A stretch of 64,000 nt of DNA from Baylisascaris procyonis (taxonomy: Eukaryota; Nematoda; Chromadorea; Rhabditida; Ascarididae): NCBI GenBank assembly GCA_037389465.1, contig JAZARR010000146.1, forward strand, positions 4,000,001-4,064,000, in the 5' to 3' direction. The notes beneath the pieces are model-generated. The model was not told the DNA's origin and ran no database searches. It saw only the letters and a list, made by a program, of their open reading frames with translations. Every line of letters starts with the position of its first letter. Positions within the stretch are counted from its first letter, which is position 1. The translations under genes were made by a program, and so were the position numbers. Of the stretch, positions 52,801 to 64,000 are shown piece by piece.

Positions 52801-53840
52801 CACTATGAAATCCTCAATACACACCATTCAAACTAGTGTCCTATTCATAAGAAGCAAAGTCAAAAAAGTTGCAAATTGATAGCTATTCAGCATGTTTGTC
52901 TTCGTTCCCCTAATTTCTTGGAGAATGCCCAAAAATAATAGGAATACGAGTGGAAAAGTGGTGTGCTGGCACGATACGCGCTTTCTTAAGTTTGAACATC
53001 ACACCAATCAGTCTCACAAGTTGCCTATAAATAAAGAAAAGCGCATAATGATGCACTTATATTGCAAATTAATTCATCTTCTGCGGAAGCCTTCTAGAAA
53101 AGATTGGTTCTTTCATAATCAATTTGTTATGACATCAGCAAAATTAGTTTTTCACTTTGGTATGCAGTGAGGTTTTCTTCGAGATTATTGGATTTATCGG
53201 TGTAATATAACGTATTTTTGATCATCTGTTTGGTTGTTTCTTTGAATTGTTTCCTTACTTGAATAAATTACCTCTTCTAACTACATGCTCATACACTCCT
53301 GTAAATTTGCAACGACAGGAAATTGGATAAGCGCACTAAACACTATTGTGACCATAGCGTCTGCAATGGGAGATGAAACAATAAACAAACGACGGATCGT
53401 AGAGTAATTTCTTTGAATTTTAATGCTTTCAAATATCTCTTGAGTTGATTTTATAAACAGAACGCTGTCTTTCTTGAAGCTTCATCACTGAAATTTTTTC
53501 ATTTTTTCCTTCCTCAGAAAAATTTCGACGTTTCTCGTTTCTTGCGTCTTTTTTTAAGGAAAAAATGTATCCAGCACACTTTCAATTACTGAAAGAAGCT
53601 ATTGCCTTTTTTCCTATGTTACCTACAGACATGCATATGCACAACAAATTGGACTAGACTAGAATAGCTAGAATCGTTGATTTCATCTTTGAAAACTACT
53701 GGATTCATAAATAGGATTCTTAGTTGGTCATATCGATCTATGTTTTACAACCGTCAACAACAATCAATTGCATAAAATTAGGCAGTACACTTGTTTGAGA
53801 TTCCACAGAACGGTCTCAAAAAAAAGCGATCGAAGTGACA
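49690..53840. other. Non-genic spacer between the GTPase start and the TMEM230 stop
   Basis: Holds the (TA)n run and presumably the GTPase promoter. The longest open frame (51472-51990, plus strand) has no splice, domain or composition support and looks like chance. Confidence 0.55.
49826..49877. repeat. (TA)n microsatellite in the GTPase 5' region
   Basis: About 52 bp of TA, 145-196 bp upstream of the GTPase ATG, so in or near its promoter. Confidence 0.97.
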
Positions 53841-55420
53841 CTAATCGAAATCTGGAATGTCATCGAAAGAGAAGCCTCTATCGCCTCGAAATGCATGATA
53901 GGCGATACGAACATGATATGCTCCCGGCACAAACATAATCAACCCAATTGCGAATATTGGCCATACTCGATCCGGATGCTAAACGCCACATTTCGATGGA
54001 AAACAAAGATATCAGTATACTGAATATATACGTGCGGTTATAAAACACTGCTGATGAAATTATAAAGATTACTTAAATTTTCTTCGAAAGGGTTAGCTGA
54101 TCTAATTGAAACATTCAGTTCTGAAGAATAACACCTTTTTAGGTTTTCGTCGACAAAGTTCACGACAACCGGAAAAAAGATATACACAGTTTGAAACGAT
54201 TAGACACAAGAGACTATCGATAACTTTCTAGAGAAATGGTGGTCACCTCAAATATCTGGGTAAACATAAAAGATTCTTTACTCGGTTTGGCAGTACTTAA
54301 TTTCATCCTACCTTTTCAATTGTCCTACCTTTAGAATGGTGCATCATATATGAAAATATGGAGAATTTAAGTACAGTCCAGATATCATAAAATTTTAATT
54401 AAATCTTGCCTTCAATTAGCAATCACGAGAAGTCTTAACAACAAGATCCCTCTTTTCTCCTACGATTTGGACAGAACACCTGATTGTACGGTGAGGGAGT
54501 CAAGATAAGAAGTAATCACCTGCGAAACTCCTTTCATTCACTTCTCCATCTCTCTGCTATCCCCCTCATCGCACCACTGAAGGCATAATGCTGCACTGTG
54601 CAAAGCATGTCGATTGTTTTGGAAACTAAACGAAAAGTTTTCAAAATTACCGATGGTTTGACGACTTCACTGAGCATAAGTAGACTTGACATAATAAGAG
54701 CGAAGCCCATCACAAAAAGGACACCGGCAAGCATAACAGCTTTCCATGGAATTTTGCTCGCTGGTAAATTATACTGAAATATACAAATAGCAATGTTTTA
54801 ATGATCCATTACTAATAGGAATTTGGAACATCAAATGATCGGAAATTTAAGTGAGCATGCAGTATATATTTGCAAAACTCAGTTTTGACTCTTTCATGCT
54901 AAACAAAATTATCTCGGCATTTGCGCAACACTGCAAATGGGCAAATGAGAGAAACTTTCTTCTCTACCACCATTTAACTATCTCGTTCTCTTTTTTCATG
55001 TTTCTTTTCCTCGGCACATAAATTTATGACATATTTCTTAAGTCTCTGATTTGTTGTTGAATTTGAATTTCTTCGAGCTTTTGAAAATGCACGAAAAAAA
55101 ACGGTGAGGAAAACTTATGAATGTAGAAAATAAGAACTCTTTCGTGTAACGTGGAAGGATGAGGGGAAAATATTGTCGGGAGACTCGGTCTTTGCTCGCG
55201 TTAGCTTTCTTTTATTCCCGATTTCTTTGACTCTCCCAACCTTCAAAAAAAAAAATTTTTTTTTCGTTTTGCTCGCTCAACAATTAAAATTTTAAAGAAC
55301 ACCTCAAATATTAGAGAATACCTGCATTTCACTGAAGCCATTGTCAACATCACGACCCCCCGAATTGAATGATGCCTTCACTGATTCTTCACGAGCAACA
55401 TAGACCGTACTTCTCTTCAT
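53841..55420 (-). CDS. TMEM230: TMEM230 orthologue, two-pass endomembrane trafficking protein (119 aa)
   Basis: Three exons, 55420-55322, 54773-54651 and 53978-53841 (stop TAG), each phase 0, encode 119 residues, close to the roughly 120 of the vertebrate protein. The N-terminus is [13 protein letters not shown]. The second exon begins [13 protein letters not shown], the conserved K-x-P-x-K-A lead-in, and continues into membrane segment 1 (about 45-67). The third holds [19 protein letters not shown] (segment 2, about 79-94), then [12 protein letters not shown] and the family-typical end [15 protein letters not shown]230 proteins sit on secretory, recycling and synaptic vesicles, act in Rab8/retromer-linked traffic, and are tail-to-cytosol two-pass proteins. 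Introns are 548 and 672 bp with a TTTCAG acceptor at the first. Nothing is missing or broken. No canonical AATAAA lies close to the stop; an ATTAAA reads on the gene strand about 420 nt downstream. Confidence 0.93.
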
Positions 55421-55819
55421 CTTCAAGTAAACATTTCTCTACTCGTCCATTTTTACACAAAAAACGTTTCGCGTTTCAACAGAAAATCTCCTCTGCTTTT
55501 ATGCAAAAACTGATTGGGCACCTTTAAATCAATTTCCATAAAAAGTTTAGCATCGATTTTCAAAAAAATACATCGTATCCTTCGTTTATAATCCCTCCCC
55601 TCCAATACACGTCCGTTTTGGAAGGTTGCAAACGCTTTGGAGCTGATATACAACATAGGCACACATATATAGTTATAATCAGCAGTTTTGTGATGCATAG
55701 AGTATGGAAAAGCACAGACAAATTTGAGGCGCAAGAACTTTTCAGATACAGGGAAAACGACGATTTTGCCCCTCTTCAGCACTAATTCCCCTCAAATACC
55801 GCTTCGAATCCCATTTCCT

Positions 55820-55841
55820 CACCCCCCCCCCTCCCGCCACC
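55820..55841. repeat. C-rich tract
   Basis: A run of nine or more C, then CTCCCGCCACC, about 400 bp upstream of the TMEM230 start on the opposite strand. Confidence 0.6.
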
Positions 55842-56393
55842 GGTCTCCCATGTTTGTCTCTTTTGGGAAAATTGTGAACGCCACAAACTTCATCGCTATC
55901 AAGAAGGAAAGTATATAAGAGATAGTCGTCGATGATACATAAACCTAACACGTATATGGAGATAGAATTAGTTTTAAGATGAATAAGACAGAAGCATATC
56001 GCCTTTCACAAGAATCACCGTATGTTGAGGTGGTTCGGGAACGAAACAACAGAGATGCAAGAAAGGCTTTTCTGAATGAACAGGAGATAGGTAGGCGTAC
56101 TTTCTGGTTATAAGCCTTTTTAAATATGAAAACGAAGTCTTTATCCCTAGAGAATAAACAAAGTCAAATGAAACGGAAGAAATGTATTTCAAAAAAAAAG
56201 GAGAATTCATGAGTGACGCAAGAGTGTACGCCAAAATACATGAACATCATTCGATAATCTTTGCTATTCGAAAGGAGATTTCGCAACACTGTAAGAATTT
56301 GCATTTACACGCATGATTATACATATATAAATGTTGGCGAAGCAAAAGCGCCACTCAATTAATATCGAACCATAACACCATCGTCCTCTGGTT

Positions 56394-56422
56394 CCTCCCC
56401 CCCCCCCAACCCCCATCCCCCT
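56394..56422. repeat. C-rich tract with G-quadruplex potential
   Basis: A long C-run followed by AACCCCCATCCCCC. It lies just before duplication copy A. Confidence 0.65.
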
Positions 56423-56611
56423 TCACCTCTTGCCATCGCTTCTCCCATGATTATGTGATCATATCAAAAACTCACATACACGAATTAGTTTTAGCATTAC
56501 CGCCACTCGTATTTCATGGAAACAGTCCAAACCCTAAACTTGTTTGTCGCTTTGAGACTTCAGCATTCGAACCTCTATTGCACCTCGCGCAGAAATAATT
56601 GCGGTTACCTA

Positions 56612-57220
56612 AAGAAAGCTAATTAGATAACTTGCTCTCCCCATTGTGGTCATGAGTTATACCTTCAACATTTTACATAAAAATTATACTGAAGAGTATT
56701 TAGGGCAATGCTTTTGCTTATGGTGTTAGGTAGCGCCTTGAATGTTGCCCTTAATTTTAAAACTACCCGCGAAATTTGGTACTGTGAGTCAAGTTAAGGA
56801 ATTCTGTTTGCAGATTCAGAACACACCTCACTTTCCTGAGTGTTGGCAAAATTTTGATAAATTTTGTTCCCATATAACGGAATTCTTGATCATTTTATCA
56901 TGAGCTATGGAAATTGGGTTGCATTCATGCAGTCAAACGACTTTCTCGTTTTTGAACAGTAGTTCACAGGTGATTTCATTTTGGCATTCTCTGGTACATT
57001 TTGGCATTTTATTGTTTTATTTCGGCACAGCATAGAGACGTGTCGTCTAAATGTTACTTAGTCTCCGGTGATATTTTCTTGCTCACGCGCACAACTCGCA
57101 TTCGTTGTTTTGCGTGGTGAGAGAGAAGAGGATTTCTTTGTTTCTCTGCATCCCATCCTCCAAACCGCCTTGGCGTTTTGTTCACTGAGGAATGGCAGAG
57201 GGGCTGGCGATTGATCAGGT
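56612..57220. repeat. Diverged direct duplication, copy A
   Basis: Shares many blocks in the same order and orientation with 58363-58985: GAATGTTGCCCTTAATTT, CTTTCCTGAGTGTTGGCAAA, GTCAAACGACTT and CGCACAACTCGCATT. Both strands are broken by stops in different places in the two copies, so I do not see a shared coding frame. Boundaries are approximate. Confidence 0.8.
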
Positions 57221-58362
57221 GGTGAGGTAGGATTTTGTTGGTTCGGAGAGCGAGGAGTTGAGGCTAGTGAGGGTGTGTGGTTATTGAGGGTCTAGCCGAA
57301 GCATGTGGAACAGGTGGTTTGAATAGCGATATGCCATAATAAAACGCAGCAAAGATGCACGTAATTCTTTTCCATATTATGCACATTTTCGGTGTGAATT
57401 CTCATATTCAACGCAAGCACCCTCTCACCTAAAGAAGAGATAAGTTGCGACGTCATAGAAAAATACCGAACTATGCATAGTCTAGAAAGCCGTTTCGTAC
57501 AAAGTCAACTGTTGGCATATCTCTGATGACCATCTCGAAAGCTTTGCAAACCGTAGTCATCAAATTTGCATACAGCCGTTAAGTTTTATGGCTTAGGGCG
57601 GATAAATGCAAAATTTTATTCCTTTCCGTTCAACATGCCAACTGCGGTGTAGAAGTTATATATATCGCAGTGGTCGAACAATAAATATTTTCCCTCTTTA
57701 GTTCAGGTGCTTGGGTGCAACAGCGGCCACACAAACGGCTATTAGAGTATGTTGGAGTATATGTGACACAAACTTCATAAGGCGCTTGGAAGAGGTAAAT
57801 TTAATTGAAAGTTTCCATGCAACGCGGACTCACCTGTTGATCTTTTTCAGTAGTTTTAACACTGCCGAAGTGGAAATATTTTTGAGGAGCACCTTGCTGT
57901 GGATGCTATTTCTGGGCGCATAAGAAACGTTTCAAGATTGAATGAAAGCCAATGAGCGATTATTGCATCATAAGAGCAGTATCTCAGTGACCCTTGCATA
58001 TCATAAAACATTCGAAGGGCAGCACTGAACGTATTATCGATGGCAAAAAGGGTTCAAGATTTCCGGTACATGAAAATAAAATTTACAGAATTTTTGCAGT
58101 CATTCATGGAGGTGTTGCGTTTTTTTGCAGCATTTGAAACAAGCTTGCAAAATTTGTTAGTTGCATATTACAAGTTGCAATTCGTTAATTGCAAATTCAT
58201 AGTGATGTGGTCAGCATTAATCTAGCCAATGTTCCTCACCGTTCATCTCTACATGTCACATTACAGTGCTTACGCGTACGGAACTGCTCAAATAAACTGC
58301 AAAATTTTGAAGTGTGCCTCACAGCAGTTGCATCAAACATTACAATTATGACTCAGAGCAGG

Positions 58363-58985
58363 CCTAAATAGGTAAATTTCTCTCTCCATTGTAGCATTGA
58401 CATATACCTCTAATTTTTACGTAAAATTTATACTGAAGTTTATGTAAGGCAAAACCTTTTTTTACGCTGTTAGATAGTGGCTCGATTTTAGAATGTTGCC
58501 CTTAATTTCGAAATTACAGTTTTCCCTCTGATGTGATTGTCACAGTGAAACTAGATCCTGGGAACCAAGTTAAGGAGGAAGTCTATCTGAAAGTTCAGAA
58601 TACACTCCACTTTCCTGAGTGTTGGCAAAAATTTCATTAATTTTATTGCTATATGAGGGAAGTCTCGAATCTTTTTATCATGAACTAGTTCGGGAAATGA
58701 AGTTCCGTTCATAGAGTCAAACGACTTCCTCATCTTCGAATATCAGTTCAGAGGTGACTTTCATAGTTATTTTTTGTACTCATTGAATTGCTTCATTCAG
58801 AACACATTAAGAACCTTGGCATAGCATGGATACATGTCATGTGAATGTTATGAGGCATTCTATAGTGATATTATCTTATTTACACGCACAACTCGCATTT
58901 TTTCATATAGTGAGACAGAAGCTTTGCTTCTCTAGATGTCATCTACAAACCGACTTCGTATTTCGTCCGTTCACGAGTGACGTGA
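58363..58985. repeat. Diverged direct duplication, copy B
   Basis: Second copy of the roughly 600-bp segment, about 1.75 kb downstream of copy A, with scattered substitutions and small indels. See the block list under copy A. No terminal inverted repeats or coding frame seen. Confidence 0.8.
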
Positions 58986-61900
58986 GCATTTAGGGGGATT
59001 GTGTTGTTTATTTGTGGCTGGGAGTTCTGGATGGATGTGTGGTGGTTCAAGCATGCTAAGATGATTCCAAAGACTTCAGGTTTGAGGTCGGGTGAATCGC
59101 GTCTAGTAGGGTTGGTGCGTACTGATTATTTATAGACTGTTTCCACGAAGGGCATTTAACAAACGGTATATTTTGTTTGCATTCGGTGATATTTTATTCA
59201 CGCTTATCTTTATTCATATTTTAACTATAAAGTGCAATCCGCATTTGTATGTTTGCATAGCGATGCTGAAAAGCAAACGATTAGGGCAACAGCTCCAATA
59301 TGCAGAGCATGAACCTTTAACGAAATGTGGTTGTATCAGACTATCAATCTAACCATCCGCGTCTGTCCAATGCGTTCGACCCATGCATATAAAAGGTAAC
59401 GGTGCTTCAAGGAATCCAAGGATTCTGGCAGCTCTTGCATGTCGGTCCCCATCCAAATTTCATAATTTAGGTGCATGTTGGAACAACATTGCAACCGCTC
59501 GCAGCTCTAGCGTTCCACTGTTTTTCAGAATTTTCTTCCGGTCTGTCTTTAAAAGCCTGTTCCAAGACAGCTTTAACAAGAATCCGTTATTTAATTTAAA
59601 AGGTTACTAAATTCTTCGATGCTATTTAGAGTGAGTTTTAATTCAGCTATATGTCAACATTCCCTTAGGAAACTGCAAACTGTTCACAAACGGATGTTCG
59701 AGTCAACGCAGGCACAAGATGAGCTGCTTGCTGAATTTATGCTCTAAATCCATGTCACGATTAGAAATTGGCATGTACAGTAGCAAGAGAGCTCAGGATG
59801 GATTTGTGTACAAGCAGTTTTGGTAACGTTTCTCTTATTCGTGACTTCCTGTTCCTTGAAATTCGTTGCACTGCGATGGTTTTCCTCACATTGAATGACA
59901 TCGACGCAAAATACAAACAGTCAGGTCTAGTATTACTGGAGTTCGTGTGTGGTCTATGCTATCATATGGAAGGCTCGTCGGCAACAGTGAATTTTTTGAG
60001 CAGCTGATCACCTTGATTTTGAGGTGAGTGACGAAAATATAGAGGGGTGTTTTCATAGCTAAGTAATGGTACTATGAGAGTATTTTAATTCCGGGAAATC
60101 AGCTCATCGGGATCAGATGAAAAGCCAATTTCAGCAAGGATTCATCCAATGGGAAAGATAGCACAAATAAATTTGTAGTGATTTGTCTTGAAAAGCTTCT
60201 TTTTTGCGGTTCGAATTATAAAATTGTAAGAGAAATAAGTCGGCAAAGATCGTTCCTTTGAAGGATAATCTTCCACATAATTGTTTTCGACAGATTCAAA
60301 TCTAGTCTCGTGTGAGAGTTCTAAATGTTATTGTAAAATGCAATGTTTTCAGTAGAAAATAACTGTCAGTCTTGAATCAGCTAAACTGCCAATCAAATGG
60401 AAATTATTCCGTAGAAGCTGCTGAAATGATGGCTGCTCATCAATGATTGAAATGTCATAAGGAGTGAAAGAGACGTCTATTTTTTGCGAAAATATATCTA
60501 AACCTCAATTTTTAGATATGCCTTCATCCACGAACGTTTTCCCCTTCCCTCCTCTCTCTATAGCGATATTTTCATTGGTTAATGAGCATTCTGCTTTTCC
60601 TCATGAGTTTTTATGCAAGGATTCCTGACGCAAAATGGTGCCGGAATTTTTATGAAGGCAAAAAAAAACGATCTTAAGGCCCTATTCTTCCCCACTGCGA
60701 TAAATATTGTGCTTACTTCACAAGCACCAAACCGCTGTCGAAAGATCAGTGGAAAACGCCGCTGCTTGCAAAACCATTTCCGAATAATTTCCCTAGGCAC
60801 TGGCTCAAAGCTGATGAATGTGATTTCAGTTTCAGATATCACGGACCTAGATTTGCACCTGTTGTCAAGCCAGTCGCCGCTTTTCCACCATATCGGTCAA
60901 TGGGATACCAACCAGTTGGTCTACTAATCCTCATTCTGGTAGACTGGACGCGCATAAACAGGCAGCAAGAACTGATTTGCAACATTTGTTGCCCGAAAAT
61001 ATGTAAAATTCAGGCATTATCATTGAGAAAGTGCGTTTGGTTTATCTGTACGATTACTGTGCACTGTTTTGCCATTGTTCTTAGTTTGCACATAAACTTT
61101 ACTGTCTCCTATAATGTTGTGCACTGCTAAATCTACTGCTAAATATTTACTACCCATATCTACTGAATTCTAATGACTCGTGAGAACACAACCATACTGA
61201 ACGGAGGTAAGCTTGCAATAAGACTGAATGACGGGTGATGTCTGCAACGACAAGAGGGGGATAACACCTTTGCTGTGACAGTGAATTCTTCTAATCCCGT
61301 ACCTCGCCAAATCCTATTCGGTTGCGAAATTCCCAGTTCTGTTGAACTGATCATCAATGATGCTTATTCGGTTGCGAAAATTGCAAAAAATGTGCGAATC
61401 TTACACTCATTGCATAATATCGTCACTATTTTATATGATGGTTCCCTTTCAAAGAAGGACATTCAATATTCACTTATGAGTTAGTCATTTATTGAAGATT
61501 TTAGAATGGCGAGACAATGGTGTAGTTCCGATATAAAATTTTTAATGAGATCAGTATAGCTCAACAAAAATGCAGAGAATGAAGCATTCTACTTGTAGCA
61601 CAACTGAGGCGATCATTCAATGAACGAACAACAACCCACTTGAAGCATTAAGGAGATTTCTTTGTATTTCCCATGCGGTTATGTTTTGACCAATAAAATG
61701 TTAAGTATCCATGCAGCATGTCCAACACATTGCTCATATTCTCAAGGATATAGCAATTGTAACTTCCGCTTGACACACTCTAAATAGAGTGAAACGTTTC
61801 CTCAAAATTGAATACCATCTAAAATAAAGATTGGATGACGTAGAATGAGCAATTAAATTTATCGTTATTATAGATAAAATCGTTGTTTTATCATAGTCAC

Positions 61901-62305
61901 TATAAATATGTTAAGCAAAATATCGTATTTTGAGGCGTTTTTCTCAATGCAACATTTGAAAAAGGGGAACATTGAGTAGAGAAGTATGATGCGGAGATTG
62001 ACAATAATTAATACTTTTTTAATTTCATTCATATGAATGGTTGTAGTTAATATTTTTAAAGAAACAATCAAACTTTGTATAGAACATATTTCGCCTAAAC
62101 AAAATACATTCGAATGATCATAGAAAAAAAAAAATTAATCAGCAAATTCTATGATATCCTAAACTATCCATAATTCTCGAAAAAAAAACCCGATGATGAG
62201 AAAGAAAGAAATTATATTTGAAAGAGACACATATACAATGTAAAAAATACACATCAAATTTTACAGTCGATGTTTCTTTCACTCATTTAATGTTTAAAAA
62301 AAAAA

Positions 62306-62332
62306 TAATAATAATAATAATAAACAGACATT
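62306..62332. repeat. (ATA)n short microsatellite
   Basis: An A-run followed by about six AAT/ATA units in non-genic DNA. Confidence 0.85.
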
Positions 62333-63154
62333 AAAATACATATAGACATAATACCGTCAGCCATTTATCGTTACAGCAATAGCCGATCTTCGTCAAATAC
62401 GTGAGCAACAAGAAAACTCCCTAAAAAGGTTTCACTGAGTGAACAAAGAAGTATTTATATGACCACCTTTTGAACTAATATGAAATAAAATTCTATTAAG
62501 GTAGTTTTGAGTTCATAGCACAAAGCAAATCTAACTCATCTAGCATATGTGTCTTTTTCTAGTTCTTTATTAATAAGGTGATTCATGTAACTGTAATATA
62601 AGTTTTAAAAAAATTTTGTTTACGTTTTCCTGGATGAAAGAATGAATTGAATAGATTCAAAGAGATGACAGTCACGATAAACATCTTTCATACTTCATCT
62701 TTTCGTAGTCAAAATCCCACAGTAAAAAAAAATCCATAAAAGATATTTTACTATAGTTCTTCAATGAATACTAGCCGTATAGTATAGTAAATCGTAATTC
62801 TCTAGATTTTGGGCAGCAGCAAAAAACATTGCGAAAAAGTTTTAAAAAAATATTTTGAAACAATATCTGCTTTTTGCATACTTATAAAATCAGGTAAGCA
62901 AACACGTGACGGTTTATATATCATTATCCACTACGAGCAAGTAACATATAACAAAAAAATAACATTGATCCATAATTTTTTTTAACACGGCTTTCCCACG
63001 TATTTCCAAATACAGCAATAATTTCACTCAACAATGAATTAGAAGTTTAAAGATTACTAAACAAAAAAGATTTAACTCTATATTATTTATGGGTCACTCT
63101 TTATATTAATGCAATCAAAATTTCATCAATTCAATGCTATGAATGGATTCCATT

Positions 63155-63276
<122 letters not shown>

Positions 63277-64000
63277 TTCTATAAAGATTTGTGCTCGACG
63301 AATCACAATCGTCGAATGCGCCATCTTCATCGATTATTTCTGCAATAAATATCTGTAATAGGTTGTCGATATTTAGTGCTAAATAAACACGTGAAATATT
63401 TTATTTGCGATAATTTTCACATCAAATTTACGAAAAAAATACACACAGCATAACAATAATATTTGTTTGAGGTCATTTCTAGTAATAAATAGGAAAAGAA
63501 ACAACTCTCTATCACTTCTATATTTCTTATCACTATTCACAACCATCTTAGCCGACCTGCATGAATGAAATCTCTATTAGTTAACTCCCTGATTTCTGAA
63601 CGATAATATTGAACTGGATATTCGTTTCGATTTACGCACATCCAACTTTCATAATAACTGCAAGAAATTACGATAATATTTAGGGATAATATATGCTGGT
63701 AAAATTTCATACAGATAAATTCATCCTGCGAATAGTGTGTGACAGTAATTTAATAGGTGATACACCTAAATTATATATTATTTCTATATACAATCCCTTC
63801 ATCCTTTCAAATAGTAACGCTAACGAGGCCAATATCCAAGTTACTATTATCATTCAATGACCAGACAGACAACTAATAGAGATTTCATCTACACAGATCG
63901 ATCAGATGGTTGTCAATAGTCAGTTACGAAGAAAAGGAAGAGAGAATCAGTTACGAACCACCAATCGGTCCGGATTCCCGCAAATATTTTGTTGCTAAGG

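Noticed and set aside
61315..61380. TATTCGGTTGCGAAA occurring twice 50 bp apart
   Set aside because: A 15-bp duplication with no further shared sequence; not interpretable.

Overview
The window reads as nuclear DNA of a nematode, most likely a parasitic one with long introns and roomy intergenic DNA. The assignment is an inference. It rests on A+T-rich sequence with many (TA)n runs, short exons (22 to 272 nt), T-rich 3' splice sites ending mostly in TTTCAG, TAG or similar, and a possible trans-splice acceptor 17 nt before one start codon. I see no bacterial genes, CRISPR arrays or convincing tRNA or rRNA genes. Most long open frames are chance or microsatellite frames.

Four genes are supported by exon-by-exon reconstruction. 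(1) Plus strand, about 19.25-23.56 kb: a MEIS/PREP-class TALE homeobox gene with the MEIS N-terminal domain and a TALE homeodomain. Its 5' end is unresolved; candidate upstream exons lie at 7.85 and 13.58 kb. (2) Minus strand, 38.59-26.68 kb: a 22-exon gene whose splice phases all close to give an 831-residue, acidic, probably largely disordered protein that I do not recognise. It has two clear V-x-x-R-R-K-x-F-E motifs and one looser copy. (3) Minus strand, 49.68-44.82 kb: a six-exon, 251-residue single-domain GTPase. It has a P-loop and DTPG motif but no canonical G4 motif. (4) Minus strand, 55.42-53.84 kb: a complete three-exon TMEM230 orthologue of 119 residues.

Layout: 1-19 kb is mostly non-genic, with microsatellites, a GC-richer block near 1.5 kb, a 13-bp hairpin near 10 kb and an LTR-like module at 11.7-12.1 kb. 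The TALE gene follows to 23.6 kb, then spacer, the 831-residue gene to 38.6 kb, a 6-kb spacer, the GTPase gene to 49.7 kb and TMEM230 at 54-55 kb. The last 8.6 kb is non-genic and contains a diverged pair of roughly 600-bp direct repeats and a long (TA)n run.

The four genes show no shared pathway. Gaps of several kilobases separate them, except for about 4.2 kb between the GTPase start and the TMEM230 stop, so nothing points to an operon. The best candidates for something undescribed are the 831-residue protein and the compact GTPase.
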